NCBI RefSeq assembly: GCF_014873755.1
Contig: NZ_JADBEG010000001.1
Coordinates: 3,474,501-3,538,500 of the forward strand
DNA: 64,000 nt
Source: Amycolatopsis lexingtonensis
Lineage (GTDB): Bacteria; Actinomycetota; Actinomycetes; Mycobacteriales; Pseudonocardiaceae
Reading direction: 5' to 3'
How positions within the stretch are numbered: position 1 is the stretch's first letter; the number at the start of each line of letters is the position of its first letter. Below the pieces are notes generated by a model. It was not told the origin of the DNA and did not search any database. It saw only the letters and a list, made by a program, of their open reading frames with translations. Below are positions 40,988-49,472 of the stretch, piece after piece. A program made the position numbers and the translations under genes.

Positions 40988-41419
40988 CTATCCGTTCGCC
41001 CGCGCCGGCGGCCTGCTCGGCACGGCGAGAAGGTCAGCGGGACTTGCCGTGTTGCCGGGGTCCGCGGCGGCCTTCAGTGCGGTGGTGGCGGTGTCCCGCG
41101 GGGTGTCGGGTGCGATGACGAGCAGGGTCAGGCGCCGCTGTTGCGTGCCGATGAGGGTCAGGGTGCGCGACGGCATGGCGTGGAACCCTTCCAGCCGCAC
41201 GAGGCGGCCGTCCACCACGAGTTTGCGGTGGGTGACCTCCCAGCCGTCGGCCAGCGGGTAGCTGATCCGCTCGACCTGGCCCACCCGGTCGCGCACCGCC
41301 GTGATCAGGTCGGCGAACCCGACGCCGGCGTCGCGGGAACGCGGCCACCACGCTCCGTCGACGTAGCCGCCGCCGGCCGGTTTCAGCTGCAGACGGACCT
41401 CGTCGCGAACGGCGGTCAT
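40988..41419 (-). CDS. DUF5994-family protein (paralogue 1)
   Basis: A 143-residue protein whose start overlaps the desaturase stop (ATGA). It carries the family signature YVDGAWWPRSRD (~20-31), then a central strand pair (WEVTHRKLVVDGRLVRLEGF) and RLTLLVIAPDT near 95. Two further paralogues lie at 48895-49434 and 54493-54966. The family has no known biochemical role. Its presence in three stress-gene operons suggests a function in the same response. Confidence 0.85.
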   Translation of the reverse strand: MTAVRDEVRLQLKPAGGGYVDGAWWPRSRDAGVGFADLITAVRDRVGQVERISYPLADGWEVTHRKLVVDGRLVRLEGFHAMPSRTLTLIGTQQRRLTLLVIAPDTPRDTATTALKAAADPGNTASPADLLAVPSRPPARANG

Positions 41420-42459
41420 GACCGGCTCCCGTCGCCGGACGGCTGCCGCGCCGGTGTCCCGGCGAGCAGACCGCGCTCCAGCTTGCCGAACCCGCGGGGC
41501 GCCGCGGAGTAGCCGGGGTTGAGCTTGCGGGCCAGGTGTTCGGCCCTCGGCCAGCGGACGTCGGTGGCCCAGCCGAGCTTCTCGAACAGCCAGATCAGCC
41601 GCGCGGACATGTCCAGCTGGCCGCGGCGGACGCCGTGGCGGGCGCCGGTGGGGTCGGCGTGGTGGGAGTTGTGCCAGGACTCGCCCATCGAGGCGATGGC
41701 CAGCGGCCAGAAGTTCGCGGACTTGTCGCGGGCGGCGTAGGGCCGCTCGCCGATCATGTGGCACAGGGAGTTCACCGACCAGGTGACGTGGTGCAGCACC
41801 GCCACCCGCACCAGGCCGGCCCAGAAGAACGCGGTCAGCGCGCCCCACCAGGACAGCGTCACCAGGCCGCCGATCAGTGCCGGGCTGAGCAGGGTGAGCA
41901 CGGTGAGCGCGGGGAACCAGCGGTCGATCCGGACGATGTCGCGGTCGGCGAGCAGGTCGGGGGCGAACCGCTGCGCGTTGGTCTTCTCCCGGTCGAACAA
42001 CCAGCCCATGTGGGCGTGCCAGAAACCCTTGGCGAGCGCGGCGGCGGACGTGCCGTAGCGCCAGGGCGAGTGCGGGTCGCCGTCGCGGTCGGCGTAGGCG
42101 TGGTGGCGGCGGTGGTCGGCGACCCAGCCGATCACCGGGCCCTGCATGGCCATGCTGCCGGTGACGGCGAGCGCGATCCGCAGGCCGCGGTTGGCCTTGA
42201 ACGCGCCGTGGGTGAAGTGGCGGTGGAACCCGATCGTCACCCCGAGCCCGGTCAGGAAGTAGAACCCGACCGTCAGGGCGACGTCGGTCCAGCCGAGGCC
42301 CCAGCCCCACGCGAACGGCACCGCCGCGGCCAGCGCGAGCAACGGCACGACCGCGAACAGCTTGACCAGGAAGGTCTCGGTGCGGGACTTTTCGCCCGAC
42401 AGCATCGGCTCGGCGGCCTTGGGCGGCCGGGTCGGCGGGCGTTCCAGGGTGTGGGTCAT
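41416..42459 (-). CDS. Acyl-CoA delta-9 type fatty acid desaturase
   Basis: A 347-residue integral membrane di-iron desaturase. The three histidine boxes are visible: HRHFTH (~97-102), HRRHHA (~134-139) and HNSHH (~275-279). About four membrane helices flank them. It starts at ATG 42459 with GGAAAGAG upstream; longer in-frame starts lack this site. It introduces a double bond in acyl-CoA or lipid-linked chains, adjusting membrane fluidity. It is co-transcribed with the DUF5994 gene. Confidence 0.94.
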   Translation of the reverse strand: MTHTLERPPTRPPKAAEPMLSGEKSRTETFLVKLFAVVPLLALAAAVPFAWGWGLGWTDVALTVGFYFLTGLGVTIGFHRHFTHGAFKANRGLRIALAVTGSMAMQGPVIGWVADHRRHHAYADRDGDPHSPWRYGTSAAALAKGFWHAHMGWLFDREKTNAQRFAPDLLADRDIVRIDRWFPALTVLTLLSPALIGGLVTLSWWGALTAFFWAGLVRVAVLHHVTWSVNSLCHMIGERPYAARDKSANFWPLAIASMGESWHNSHHADPTGARHGVRRGQLDMSARLIWLFEKLGWATDVRWPRAEHLARKLNPGYSAAPRGFGKLERGLLAGTPARQPSGDGSRS

Positions 42460-42709
42460 TTCAAGCGCTCTTTCCGTGACTTTGCGTTCGCCAGGGTCCG
42501 GAGCGACTGAATATCGGGTAGCCCGCCGACGGCGGACCAAACCCGGAGGAGGTGGAAACTGCACCAGGCCCGCACGGTGCCGGGCGGGCGAATGCAACCA
42601 CTTCTCACAACGACCGAGCTCCCGGAAAGGTTCCCGCGGGTCCCCTCGGGCACCTACCGGTACCGTGCCCGCCCGGCACGCCGGCCGGCGGCCGCCTAGC
42701 GTGGCGGGC

Positions 42710-43162
42710 ATGGAGCACGCCGAACCCGACACCCGAACCCTCGAACGCAGCCTCGGCGAGTACGTGCGCGCGGTCGCGGCCGCGGTCGGTGTCCCGGACG
42801 AGAGCACGACGGTGGAGATCAGCGACACGGCCACCGCCTACCTCGGGCTGCCCCGGCGCTGGCTCGACCGGCCCGACCACGACGTCATGCTGGTGTGGAG
42901 CGAACGGCGCGGCTGGTCGCTCGCGGTGGAAACCGACCCCGCCGACGCCGCGGTGGTCCTCGCGTACCAGGGCGGCGGCAACCTCGTGCCGTCCCCGGAC
43001 GCGGTCGCGCGGTTCGTCGCCGACACCGCTGCCGGGCGCCACGCCGGACAGGAGCGGCCCGGGCCGGTGCCCGCCGCGACCCGCCGGTCGCTCGCCGAGC
43101 AGCTGAGGCCCTACCTCCACGACGCCCCCGAACCGGGTTCACCTCACCCCGCGGGCGGCTGA
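42710..43162 (+). CDS. DUF6292-family protein
   Basis: A 150-residue protein. The recognisable block is LPRRWLDRPDHDVMLVWSERRGWSLAVET (~47-75), typical of the actinobacterial DUF6292 family (small alpha/beta domain, function unknown). The tail has PAATRRSLAEQLRPYL. A GC-rich repeat-like box GGTCCCCTCGGGCAC at 42639-42653 lies ~60 bp before the start and may be regulatory. Confidence 0.8.
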   Translation: MEHAEPDTRTLERSLGEYVRAVAAAVGVPDESTTVEISDTATAYLGLPRRWLDRPDHDVMLVWSERRGWSLAVETDPADAAVVLAYQGGGNLVPSPDAVARFVADTAAGRHAGQERPGPVPAATRRSLAEQLRPYLHDAPEPGSPHPAGG

Positions 43163-43283
43163 CCGCGCCGGAACCCCGACAGCGGTAGGATCGGAGCGCG
43201 GCTTCCCGAGCGTCCGGACCCTGCTCTCGCGCGGCCGGCAGTACTGCCGGACCAGGCCATCCCCCATCAGGAGCAGGATCTTC

Positions 43284-43313
43284 ATGACCGCAACGCAACC
43301 CATCGCGCGCTGA
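43284..43313 (+). CDS. Possible 9-codon leader peptide before the AI-2E-type exporter
   Basis: AGGAG at 43269-43273 is placed before ATG 43284, which encodes MTATQPIAR and a stop. The next ATG, that of the transporter at 43318, follows 4 bp later and has no ribosome-binding site of its own. Translation of the transporter may depend on this short frame by re-initiation. Third bases are mixed, and the evidence is positional only. Confidence 0.4.
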   Translation: MTATQPIAR

Positions 43314-43317
43314 TCCG

Positions 43318-44451
43318 ATGCCGGATCCCGACTCTTCCCCGGTACCGTACGGGCTCCGCGTCGCGGCCGCCGTGGCCTGGCGCACGCTGGTCGTCGCGGC
43401 CGCGCTGACGGTCGTGGGTTTCCTGGCCGTCAAGCTGGCCTCGGTGCTGGTCCCGGTCGCGGTTGCCCTGCTGCTGGCGGGCCTGTTCTCCCCCGGCGTT
43501 TCCTGGCTGGCGGGCAAAAAGGTCCCCCGCGGGCTGGCGGCCGCGATCGTGCTGGTCGGGGGAATCGTGCTGGCCGGCGGCGTGGTGACGTTCGTGGTCA
43601 TCAGCGTCACCGTGGGCATGCCCGGACTGATCGACCAGGTCACCGTGAGCTTGACCGACCTGCACACCTGGCTGGGCACCGGGCCGCTGCACCTGAGCCA
43701 GAGCCAGCTCGACGAGATGCTCGGCAACCTGACCGCCATGCTCGGCCGGAACAAGTCGGCGATCGCCTCGGGCGCCCTCACCACCGCGGTGACCGTGGGC
43801 GAGCTGCTCGCCGAAGCCCTGCTGGTCGTGTTCTGCCTGATCTTCTTCCTCGCCCAGGGCCGCGTGATCTGGTTGTTCGTGCTGCGGGCCGTGCCGGCCC
43901 GCCTGCGCGACCGCGTGGACGTGGCCGGGCGCAGCGGGTTCACCACCCTGGCGCACTACATCCGCGGCACGGCGGCCGTCGCGTTCGTCGACGCCGCCGG
44001 CATCGGCCTCGGCCTGGTGATCATCGGGGTCCCGTTGGCGGCTCCGCTGAGCGCGCTGGTCTTCCTCGGCGCGTTCATCCCGGTCATCGGCTCGGTGATC
44101 GCGGGTGCGATCGCCGTCCTCGTGGCCTTGGCGGCCAACGGCGTGTGGGCCGCCGTCATCGTGCTCGCCGTCGTCGTCGGTGTCATGCAGCTCGAAAGCC
44201 ACGTCCTGCAGCCACTGCTGCTGGGGCGCGCCGTCCGGCTGCATCCCCTGGCCGTGGTCCTCGCCCTCGCCATCGGGCTGGTCGCGGCCGGCATCGTGGG
44301 TGCTCTGTTCGCCGTGCCGCTGCTCGCCGTCGTCAGCTCGGGCGTGCGCAGCCTGGCCACCCGGCCGGAGAACCACTCGCCCGGGCGAACCGCGCCCGGG
44401 GCTACCCGTTCTAGTCTGGAAGACCGCGCCCCGGACCCCGGCGAAGCATGA
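43318..44451 (+). CDS. AI-2E family transporter (PerM/YdiK-like)
   Basis: A 377-residue membrane protein with about eight helices. Pairs near the N-terminus (~25-90) are followed by a soluble amphipathic stretch (~105-155) and five more helices. The family marks are IPVIGSVIAGAIAV (~242), the QLESHVLQPLLLGR motif (~290) and the hydrophobic end. These transporters export small molecules or ions, and several act in osmotic or pH stress. The name AI-2E is historical and does not imply autoinducer transport. The next gene overlaps by ATGA. Confidence 0.92.
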   Translation: MPDPDSSPVPYGLRVAAAVAWRTLVVAAALTVVGFLAVKLASVLVPVAVALLLAGLFSPGVSWLAGKKVPRGLAAAIVLVGGIVLAGGVVTFVVISVTVGMPGLIDQVTVSLTDLHTWLGTGPLHLSQSQLDEMLGNLTAMLGRNKSAIASGALTTAVTVGELLAEALLVVFCLIFFLAQGRVIWLFVLRAVPARLRDRVDVAGRSGFTTLAHYIRGTAAVAFVDAAGIGLGLVIIGVPLAAPLSALVFLGAFIPVIGSVIAGAIAVLVALAANGVWAAVIVLAVVVGVMQLESHVLQPLLLGRAVRLHPLAVVLALAIGLVAAGIVGALFAVPLLAVVSSGVRSLATRPENHSPGRTAPGATRSSLEDRAPDPGEA

Positions 44452-44819
44452 CGGCGCACTCCGTGCGCCGCGAGCGAAGGCGGGCACCGGTGGACGACGA
44501 GCAGACCGATGCGTACCCGGCGGGACGGACCGCGGGGAGCGCGAACCGGACCTGGCCCACGCGCCACGGCGGTGGTTACCCACCCGGGTGGCTCGTCCGC
44601 TACCGCCACCGCGCCGGCCGCGCGTCGCGCGCGACCCCGGCGGGGCGCGAAAACTTCGGGACCGTCGCCGGGCGCAGCTTGCGTGACGAGCACACCAGCA
44701 CCACCTGGGTGCCCATCCGCCGGCAGGGGTCCGCCGCCGATGAGCAGGTCAGCCTGGTGCGGGCCACCGACATCCTCGACGCCCGGCCACCCGGTCCCGG
44801 CGAGCGAACCGGGATCTGA
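44448..44819 (+). CDS. Hypothetical protein, Arg-rich
   Basis: A 123-residue protein overlapping the transporter stop (ATGA). Its third codon positions are strongly GC, which supports coding. It is basic (many Arg) and hydrophilic, with no membrane segment, and ends with a QVSLVRATDILDARPPG stretch. I recognise no family. Low complexity and a lack of motifs leave some chance that it is not real. Confidence 0.5.
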   Translation: MTAHSVRRERRRAPVDDEQTDAYPAGRTAGSANRTWPTRHGGGYPPGWLVRYRHRAGRASRATPAGRENFGTVAGRSLRDEHTSTTWVPIRRQGSAADEQVSLVRATDILDARPPGPGERTGI

Positions 44820-44874
44820 GCCGTCGCGCTGCCACGCGAACGCGGCCAAGCAGGTGAAACCGGGGTCCCCGCGG

Positions 44875-45321
44875 TCAGCCGGTGTCCGCCGCCGCCCATC
44901 GCGGCGCGGCGATGGCCGCTGCCCGCGAGGTGTGGACGACCAGGCGTTCATCCGTGCGAGTGAGCCGCAGCGGCCGCCAGGTCGCGCGCGTCGTGGCGAC
45001 CAGCCGCACATCAGTGCCCGGCGCGGCCCGGCGGTGGGCGTCGAGCAGCACCTCCAGCCCGGCGGTGTTCAGGAACCGGACGAGTGACAGATCCACGACG
45101 ATCCGCCGCGGCGCCCGGCTCAAGTTCGCTTCCAGGACGTCGTGGAGCATCGGCGCCGTGCAGAGGTCGACGTCACCGGCCACGGCGACGACCAGCGTCT
45201 CGCCGAGCCGCTCCACGGTGATCGTGAGGTCCTGGTACCGGTGACCGGCGACCGGCGCGCGCGGGAAGTCGATGACGACGTGCGGCTCGCCCGCGAAATT
45301 CTGTCCATGGTGGACGGTCAT
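44875..45321 (-). CDS. STAS-domain anti-sigma factor antagonist-like protein
   Basis: A 148-residue protein with a STAS domain from ~32 to 130. LVVAVAGDVDLCTAPMLHDVLEA and VDLSLVRFLNTAGLEVLLDAH carry the phosphorylation-loop pattern (D-x-S...N-T-A-G). The position normally serine after DLS.x in SpoIIAA-like proteins reads NTAG, with Thr as the likely phospho-site. Such proteins bind anti-sigma kinases and free a sigma factor. It overlaps the HPF-like gene by ATGA, so the two are made together. Confidence 0.88.
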   Translation of the reverse strand: MTVHHGQNFAGEPHVVIDFPRAPVAGHRYQDLTITVERLGETLVVAVAGDVDLCTAPMLHDVLEANLSRAPRRIVVDLSLVRFLNTAGLEVLLDAHRRAAPGTDVRLVATTRATWRPLRLTRTDERLVVHTSRAAAIAAPRWAAADTG

Positions 45322-45674
45322 GATCCGGCACGCCCACCCTGGTGCCGGATGGAGTCCCCGCCCTTGTGGTGGTCCGTCCGCCCGTACACACCTTCGAGCA
45401 CGCTCTCGAGTTTGTGCACGGCACCCCGGCACGCATCGGCGACCGAACCCGCGTGGTGGCTTACGGCCACCGTCCGCCGTCCGGCCGGCCGGGCCTCGAG
45501 CACGCAGCGGCGGTCCATTCCGTCGGCGGCAGCGGATTCCTCGCTGAAGTGGGCTTCCAGCCGCGTGATGTGGTCGCTGAACCGCGACAACTTGGCGGCC
45601 AGCTCCCCTTCGAAGTGCCGGACCAGCTCTTCGCCGCCGGGCACCGTTCGGTCCGTGCTGATCTGGATCTGCAT
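45318..45674 (-). CDS. Short HPF/RaiA-like ribosome-associated protein
   Basis: A 118-residue protein. MQIQISTDRTVPGGEELVRH is followed by the typical HPF strand-helix pattern (VRHFEGELAAKLSRFSDHITRLEAHFSEE, ending RRTVAVSHHAGSVADACRGAVHKLESVL). It matches the ribosome-binding N-terminal domain of hibernation factors and lacks the C-terminal dimerisation domain. Putative ribosome-stabilising proteins are known members of the mycobacterial DosR regulon. A candidate box GGGACGTGTGACCC (minus strand) lies ~85 bp upstream. Confidence 0.82.
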   Translation of the reverse strand: MQIQISTDRTVPGGEELVRHFEGELAAKLSRFSDHITRLEAHFSEESAAADGMDRRCVLEARPAGRRTVAVSHHAGSVADACRGAVHKLESVLEGVYGRTDHHKGGDSIRHQGGRAGS

Positions 45675-45758
45675 GCGTCGTCCTCTCGCCGGCCGGGTCT
45701 GCGCGATGCGGGTGCCCGGCCTTCGACCATCGTGTCCACTTCGGCGACGGTCTGCCCA

Positions 45759-45772
45759 GGGTCACACGTCCC
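45759..45772 (-). promoter_or_regulatory. Candidate DosR-type box before the HPF-like gene
   Basis: On the minus strand the site reads GGGACGTGTGACCC, close in layout to the mycobacterial GGGAC...GTCCC box. Four of five half-site positions are symmetric (GGGAC against GGGTC). It is about 85 bp upstream of the HPF-like gene and directed toward it. It is degenerate and unverified. Confidence 0.4.
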
Positions 45773-45837
45773 CGGCCCGGGCGCCGAAGGAACCTTTCCC
45801 GCGTCCACCGCACTGCCGTGACGGCCGCCGGCCGGGC

Positions 45838-46806
45838 TCAGCCGGCGTGGACGTCCCCCGCTCCCGCCCGGAACTCGGCGATCCGGGTCAGCAGTTCCCG
45901 GCCCGCCCGGCCGGCGGGGCGGGCCCGGAGCGCGGCTTCCAGCGGCCGCAGGCGCCCTTTTGCGCGCACCGAACGGATCTCGCGTGCGACGCGGATGGCC
46001 TCGGTCCCCACGCGCGCGGCCGCCTCGGTGTCGCGCCGGAGGGTGTGGGCGAGGGCGAGCATGATCTGGGTCAGCGAACGGCTTCTGCTCATCTCCGGCC
46101 CGTAGGCGGCCACTGCGTCGTCGAGGAACGGGATCGCGAGGACCGCGTGGCGGTGGTCCACGGTGCACCCGAGTTCGACCCGGACCGTTCCGGTCATGGC
46201 GGCGAGATCGTTCGCGTCGAAGAACCGCGTCCAGGGCGCCGCCGCCGCGTCGGCGGGGAAGGCGTCGATCGCCTGGCCCAGGTGCCGCAAGGCGGCGGAC
46301 TCGTCCGCCCGCATCGCCCAGGCCCACGCCTGGTTGACCGAAAGGATGGCCCGCGCCCGGGCCGACGCCCCCCGCGCCGCCGCGTCCTGCCCCCGGTCGA
46401 ACTCCGCCAGCGCGTCGTCGACCGAGCCGCGGTGCAGGTGCAGCCGGCCGCGCCGGTAGCTGACGTTGGCGAGCAGATCGTGGTCCCCGGCCTCCACCGC
46501 GAGCTCCGCCGCCACGTCGAACGACCGGAAGGCGGACTCGTCGCGGCCGGAGTCGAACTCCGTCCACGCCAGCAGGTTGTGCAGGTCGGCAAGACCGCGG
46601 CAGAGCCGTCGCCGCAGTCGCGGCGAAACGGATCCCTCGCGCAGCAGAACCGTCCACGAGGCGAGCGCCGCGAGCGGGGCGTGGCAGTACCCGCCGCCGT
46701 ACCGGTAGTCCAGGGCGCGGAACGCGCGGGTCGTCGCCTCGAGCACTTCGAGATCGCTCACCTCGACCCGGAACGGCAGCGGTTCGCCGCGCGCGGCGGT
46801 GATCAT
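45838..46806 (-). CDS. TPR-rich protein resembling an XRE regulator C-terminal domain
   Basis: A 322-residue helical protein from ATG 46806. Repeats such as LLANVSYRRGRLHLHRGSVDDALAEFDRGQDAA and ILSVNQAWAWAMRADESAALRHLGQAI have TPR spacing. In many actinomycetes this type of domain follows an N-terminal XRE helix-turn-helix. None is encoded here or in the 300 bp upstream, so it is either a stand-alone TPR protein or a regulator that lost its DNA-binding part. The reading frame is intact throughout. Confidence 0.75.
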   Translation of the reverse strand: MITAARGEPLPFRVEVSDLEVLEATTRAFRALDYRYGGGYCHAPLAALASWTVLLREGSVSPRLRRRLCRGLADLHNLLAWTEFDSGRDESAFRSFDVAAELAVEAGDHDLLANVSYRRGRLHLHRGSVDDALAEFDRGQDAAARGASARARAILSVNQAWAWAMRADESAALRHLGQAIDAFPADAAAAPWTRFFDANDLAAMTGTVRVELGCTVDHRHAVLAIPFLDDAVAAYGPEMSRSRSLTQIMLALAHTLRRDTEAAARVGTEAIRVAREIRSVRAKGRLRPLEAALRARPAGRAGRELLTRIAEFRAGAGDVHAG

Positions 46807-47121
46807 CGACGATTCCGCGGTAACGACACGGGCGCGAACAACACGAAAAGATGGACCATCGCAGCGTCTCCGTTTCCAGGTGTGACTGGATGCACCACCA
46901 GGGTCCGGAGCGTCAACCGAGTTTAACCGATCGTGAGCGCCACGAACCCACCGGACGGGTAATGCCGAAAGATTCTTCGGAAAAGGGCGGGAACATTCAC
47001 GTGCATTCGCTGGAACACAACCGCGAAAGGGCCGAAAGATCCCCGATGGGTGACCTGAGGCCCTACGCGGGACCGGGTGAGCCGGTGAGACTGGCGATCC
47101 GACGAGGGATGGAGCCCGGCC
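46807..47121. other. Divergent intergenic region (315 bp)
   Basis: This stretch separates the divergent TPR and GCS2 genes. It is less GC-rich than its neighbours near 46840-47000, as expected for promoters. A possible box GGGTGACCTGAGGCCC lies at 47048-47063, ~60 bp before the GCS2 start. No gene was recognised; no HTH segment is present on the minus strand. Confidence 0.5.
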
Positions 47122-48297
47122 GTGCACGTGCGACTTTCCTTGCCGGAAAGGAACGATCTCACCCTCGGCGTCGAGGAGGAGTTCGTCCTCGCGGACCCGG
47201 CGACCGGTGGGGTGGCGCTCGCCGCGCCCCGGGTGCTGGAGCTGCTCGACGGCGAACCCGCCGTGATGCCGGAGTTCCTGCGGTTCCAGATCGAAACCGC
47301 CACCGGGATCCACACCGGCCTCGACGAACTACGGACGGAGCTGCTCGGGTTGCGCCGGCTCGTGGCCGACGCGGCCGGCCACGCCGGCTGCCTGGTGCTG
47401 GCGTCCGGGACACCCCCGTGCGGCGACCTGCCGGGCCTGCCCGGCGTCACCGCCGAACCCCGCTACCGCGCGCTGGCCGCCCGGTATCCCGCGCTCCTCC
47501 CGGAAGCCGGCACGTGCGCCTGCCACGTGCACGTCGGCATCCCGTCCCCGGCACTCGGCGTCCGGGTCCTGGCCGGCCTGCGGCCCTGGCTCGCCCCGCT
47601 CCTCGCCATCAGCGCCAATTCGCCGCTCGCCCACGACGAGGACTCCGGGTGGGCCAGCGGGCGGTACCCGCTGTGGTCGCGCTGGCCGACCGCGAACCCG
47701 CCCCTGGACTGGCCGGACGCGGCCGCCTACGCCGCGAGCGTCGACGGCGCGGTGCGCCGTGGTGAGGCGTTGGACGCGAACGGCGTCTACTACTACGCCC
47801 GGCTCTCACCGAAGTACCCGACGGTCGAGATCCGCATCGCGGACGTGGGCTTGACGGCCGAAGACGCGGTGCTGCTCGCCGGGCTGGTCCGCGCCCTCGT
47901 GGTCACGATCCTCGCGGAGGCCCGGGCCGGCGTCGCGCCCCGGCCGGTCCGGACCGCGCTGGTCGTCGCGTCGCTCACCGCCGCGGCGCGCGGCGGCTAC
48001 CCCGGCCACGGCGTCGATCCCCGCACCGGCCAGGTCCTCCCGAACCACGTGCTCGTCGACCGGCTCCTGGAATACGTCCGGCCGGCCTTGCAGGCCAACG
48101 GGGACCACGCGGCGATCGACCGTCAGCTCGCCGTGGTGCGGGCCGGCCGAACCGGCGCGGCACGCCAGCGCGCGCTGTTCTCGGAAGCCGGCTCACCGGC
48201 CGCGCTCGTGGCGGAGCTGGCCTCGACGACTCTTGCCGGGAGAGGTGGCTCCGGCCCGGTGCCGGTGCGACGACCGGTGGCCGTCCACGACGGCTGA
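47122..48297 (+). CDS. Carboxylate-amine ligase, GCS2 family (YbdK-like)
   Basis: A 391-residue ATP-grasp-like ligase of glutamate-cysteine ligase family 2. The start TLGVEEEFVLADPATG (~13-28) and the metal/ATP residues around EIRIADVG (~235) and CHVHVGIP (~133-140) are characteristic. Two GTG starts, 47122 and 47128, are possible. Family members have weak gamma-glutamylcysteine synthetase activity or make other gamma-glutamyl amides; actinomycetes use mycothiol or ergothioneine, so a role in glutathione is not assumed. It lies inside the stress region on its own. Confidence 0.9.
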   Translation: MHVRLSLPERNDLTLGVEEEFVLADPATGGVALAAPRVLELLDGEPAVMPEFLRFQIETATGIHTGLDELRTELLGLRRLVADAAGHAGCLVLASGTPPCGDLPGLPGVTAEPRYRALAARYPALLPEAGTCACHVHVGIPSPALGVRVLAGLRPWLAPLLAISANSPLAHDEDSGWASGRYPLWSRWPTANPPLDWPDAAAYAASVDGAVRRGEALDANGVYYYARLSPKYPTVEIRIADVGLTAEDAVLLAGLVRALVVTILAEARAGVAPRPVRTALVVASLTAAARGGYPGHGVDPRTGQVLPNHVLVDRLLEYVRPALQANGDHAAIDRQLAVVRAGRTGAARQRALFSEAGSPAALVAELASTTLAGRGGSGPVPVRRPVAVHDG

Positions 48298-48464
48298 GCC
48301 GGCTGCGGACCCGGAACCGCCGCCGCCATTCGAGGTCCCTCATCCGGGGGATTCATTTCTGGTGGATGGCGTAGGGCGCCTAGGCTGACCGGGCCGCCCC
48401 AGACCTCGGCGTGCCCGCCGTTCCCCGCACCGCGGGAACGCACCCACGGCCGAGGAGAAGACGG

Positions 48465-48761
48465 ATGACTGCCGGGAACCCGGACCGCAGTGCGCCGGCG
48501 GACGACCACACTCCCCTCCCGCCTCGGCGCCAGATCGCGTTCAGCGTCGGGAACTGGCGCGTCACCTACGCCGGCCCGGATCCACGCTCACCGCGGACCG
48601 GAACCCTCGCCGGCCGGCCCGAGTTCGGCCCCGGCGGCGCTCGCGTGCCCGTCGTCGCCGACGACGGCCCCGCGGCCTCGGTGCGCTGGGTCGACGACCG
48701 CGACATCATCGCCGTGACCGCGCGGCCGGCCGGCGAACCACCGGTCCCCGGCTGCCCCTGA
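48465..48761 (+). CDS. Small hypothetical protein (98 aa)
   Basis: A 98-residue protein with GAGGAG before the ATG. The core reads RQIAFSVGNWRVTYAGPDPRS and VRWVDDRDIIAVTA, which suggests a small beta-rich domain. There are no membrane segments or cysteines of note. A partly palindromic stretch (GGTCCCTCATCCGGGG, 48334-48349) lies ~115 bp upstream. The function is unknown. Confidence 0.7.
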   Translation: MTAGNPDRSAPADDHTPLPPRRQIAFSVGNWRVTYAGPDPRSPRTGTLAGRPEFGPGGARVPVVADDGPAASVRWVDDRDIIAVTARPAGEPPVPGCP

Positions 48762-48894
48762 AGAGATCGCGTCTCGCCGCCGCGACAGGTGTAGCATCCG
48801 GGGTACCGAGAGCATTTCGCGCGTCGGCGGCAGAGCCCGCGCCGTCCTCGGTTGCCCTCCACATCGATCACCGCGATCGGGACGGGACAGCGGC

Positions 48895-49434
48895 ATGACG
48901 CCGGAATCGCCCACCAGAACCGGAACGCCCTCCGCGCGACCGCGTCCAGGTACCCCTCCCGCACCCAGGCTGGGGTGGAAACCGCAGGGCGGCCCGGCTG
49001 GTCACGTCGACGGCGGCTGGTGGCCGCGGTCGCGTGATCTCGCGGCGGAACTGCCGGGACTGGCCGCGGCGCTCACGGCCCGGATCGGCCACCTCACCAG
49101 GGTCGCGTACACCGTGTCCGAATGGGACAGTGCGCCGCGGCGGGTGGAGATCGGCGGCCACGTCGTCCGGCTCGACGGTCTCCTCGACCGGGACGGCCAC
49201 GTCCTGTCGATCACCGGCCCGGAATCGGATCAGCTCACGCTCCTCGTCGTTCCACCGGACGCGACGGACGCAGCTGGCCACCGAGCGCTGACGAGCGCGT
49301 CCCGTCGCGGCAACACCGACCGGCCCGCGGACATCCTGACGGCGAGCGGGGCTCTCGTCGCTCCGGCGGCGCCCCGGCGCCACCCCGACACCACCGAAGA
49401 CGGCTGGGAAACCGAAGGCGGGCAAGTCTCCTGA
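48895..49434 (+). CDS. DUF5994-family protein (paralogue 2)
   Basis: A 179-residue protein. After a Pro-rich head (~1-35) comes the family motif HVDGGWWPRSRD (~37-48), then the strand pair DSAPRRVEIGGHVVRLDGLL and QLTLLVVPPDA (~112). It is longer than the other two paralogues at both ends. It is followed 38 bp later by a DUF1003 gene in the same direction. Function unknown. Confidence 0.85.
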   Translation: MTPESPTRTGTPSARPRPGTPPAPRLGWKPQGGPAGHVDGGWWPRSRDLAAELPGLAAALTARIGHLTRVAYTVSEWDSAPRRVEIGGHVVRLDGLLDRDGHVLSITGPESDQLTLLVVPPDATDAAGHRALTSASRRGNTDRPADILTASGALVAPAAPRRHPDTTEDGWETEGGQVS

Positions 49435-49472
49435 CCTCCCCCACCGAACCACGGGACGACCGGAACGGGCCG

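Noticed and set aside
47122..48297. Glutathione biosynthesis gene
   Set aside because: The protein is GCS2 family, but no glutathione synthetase is nearby, and actinomycetes normally use mycothiol, so only the ligase family is claimed.
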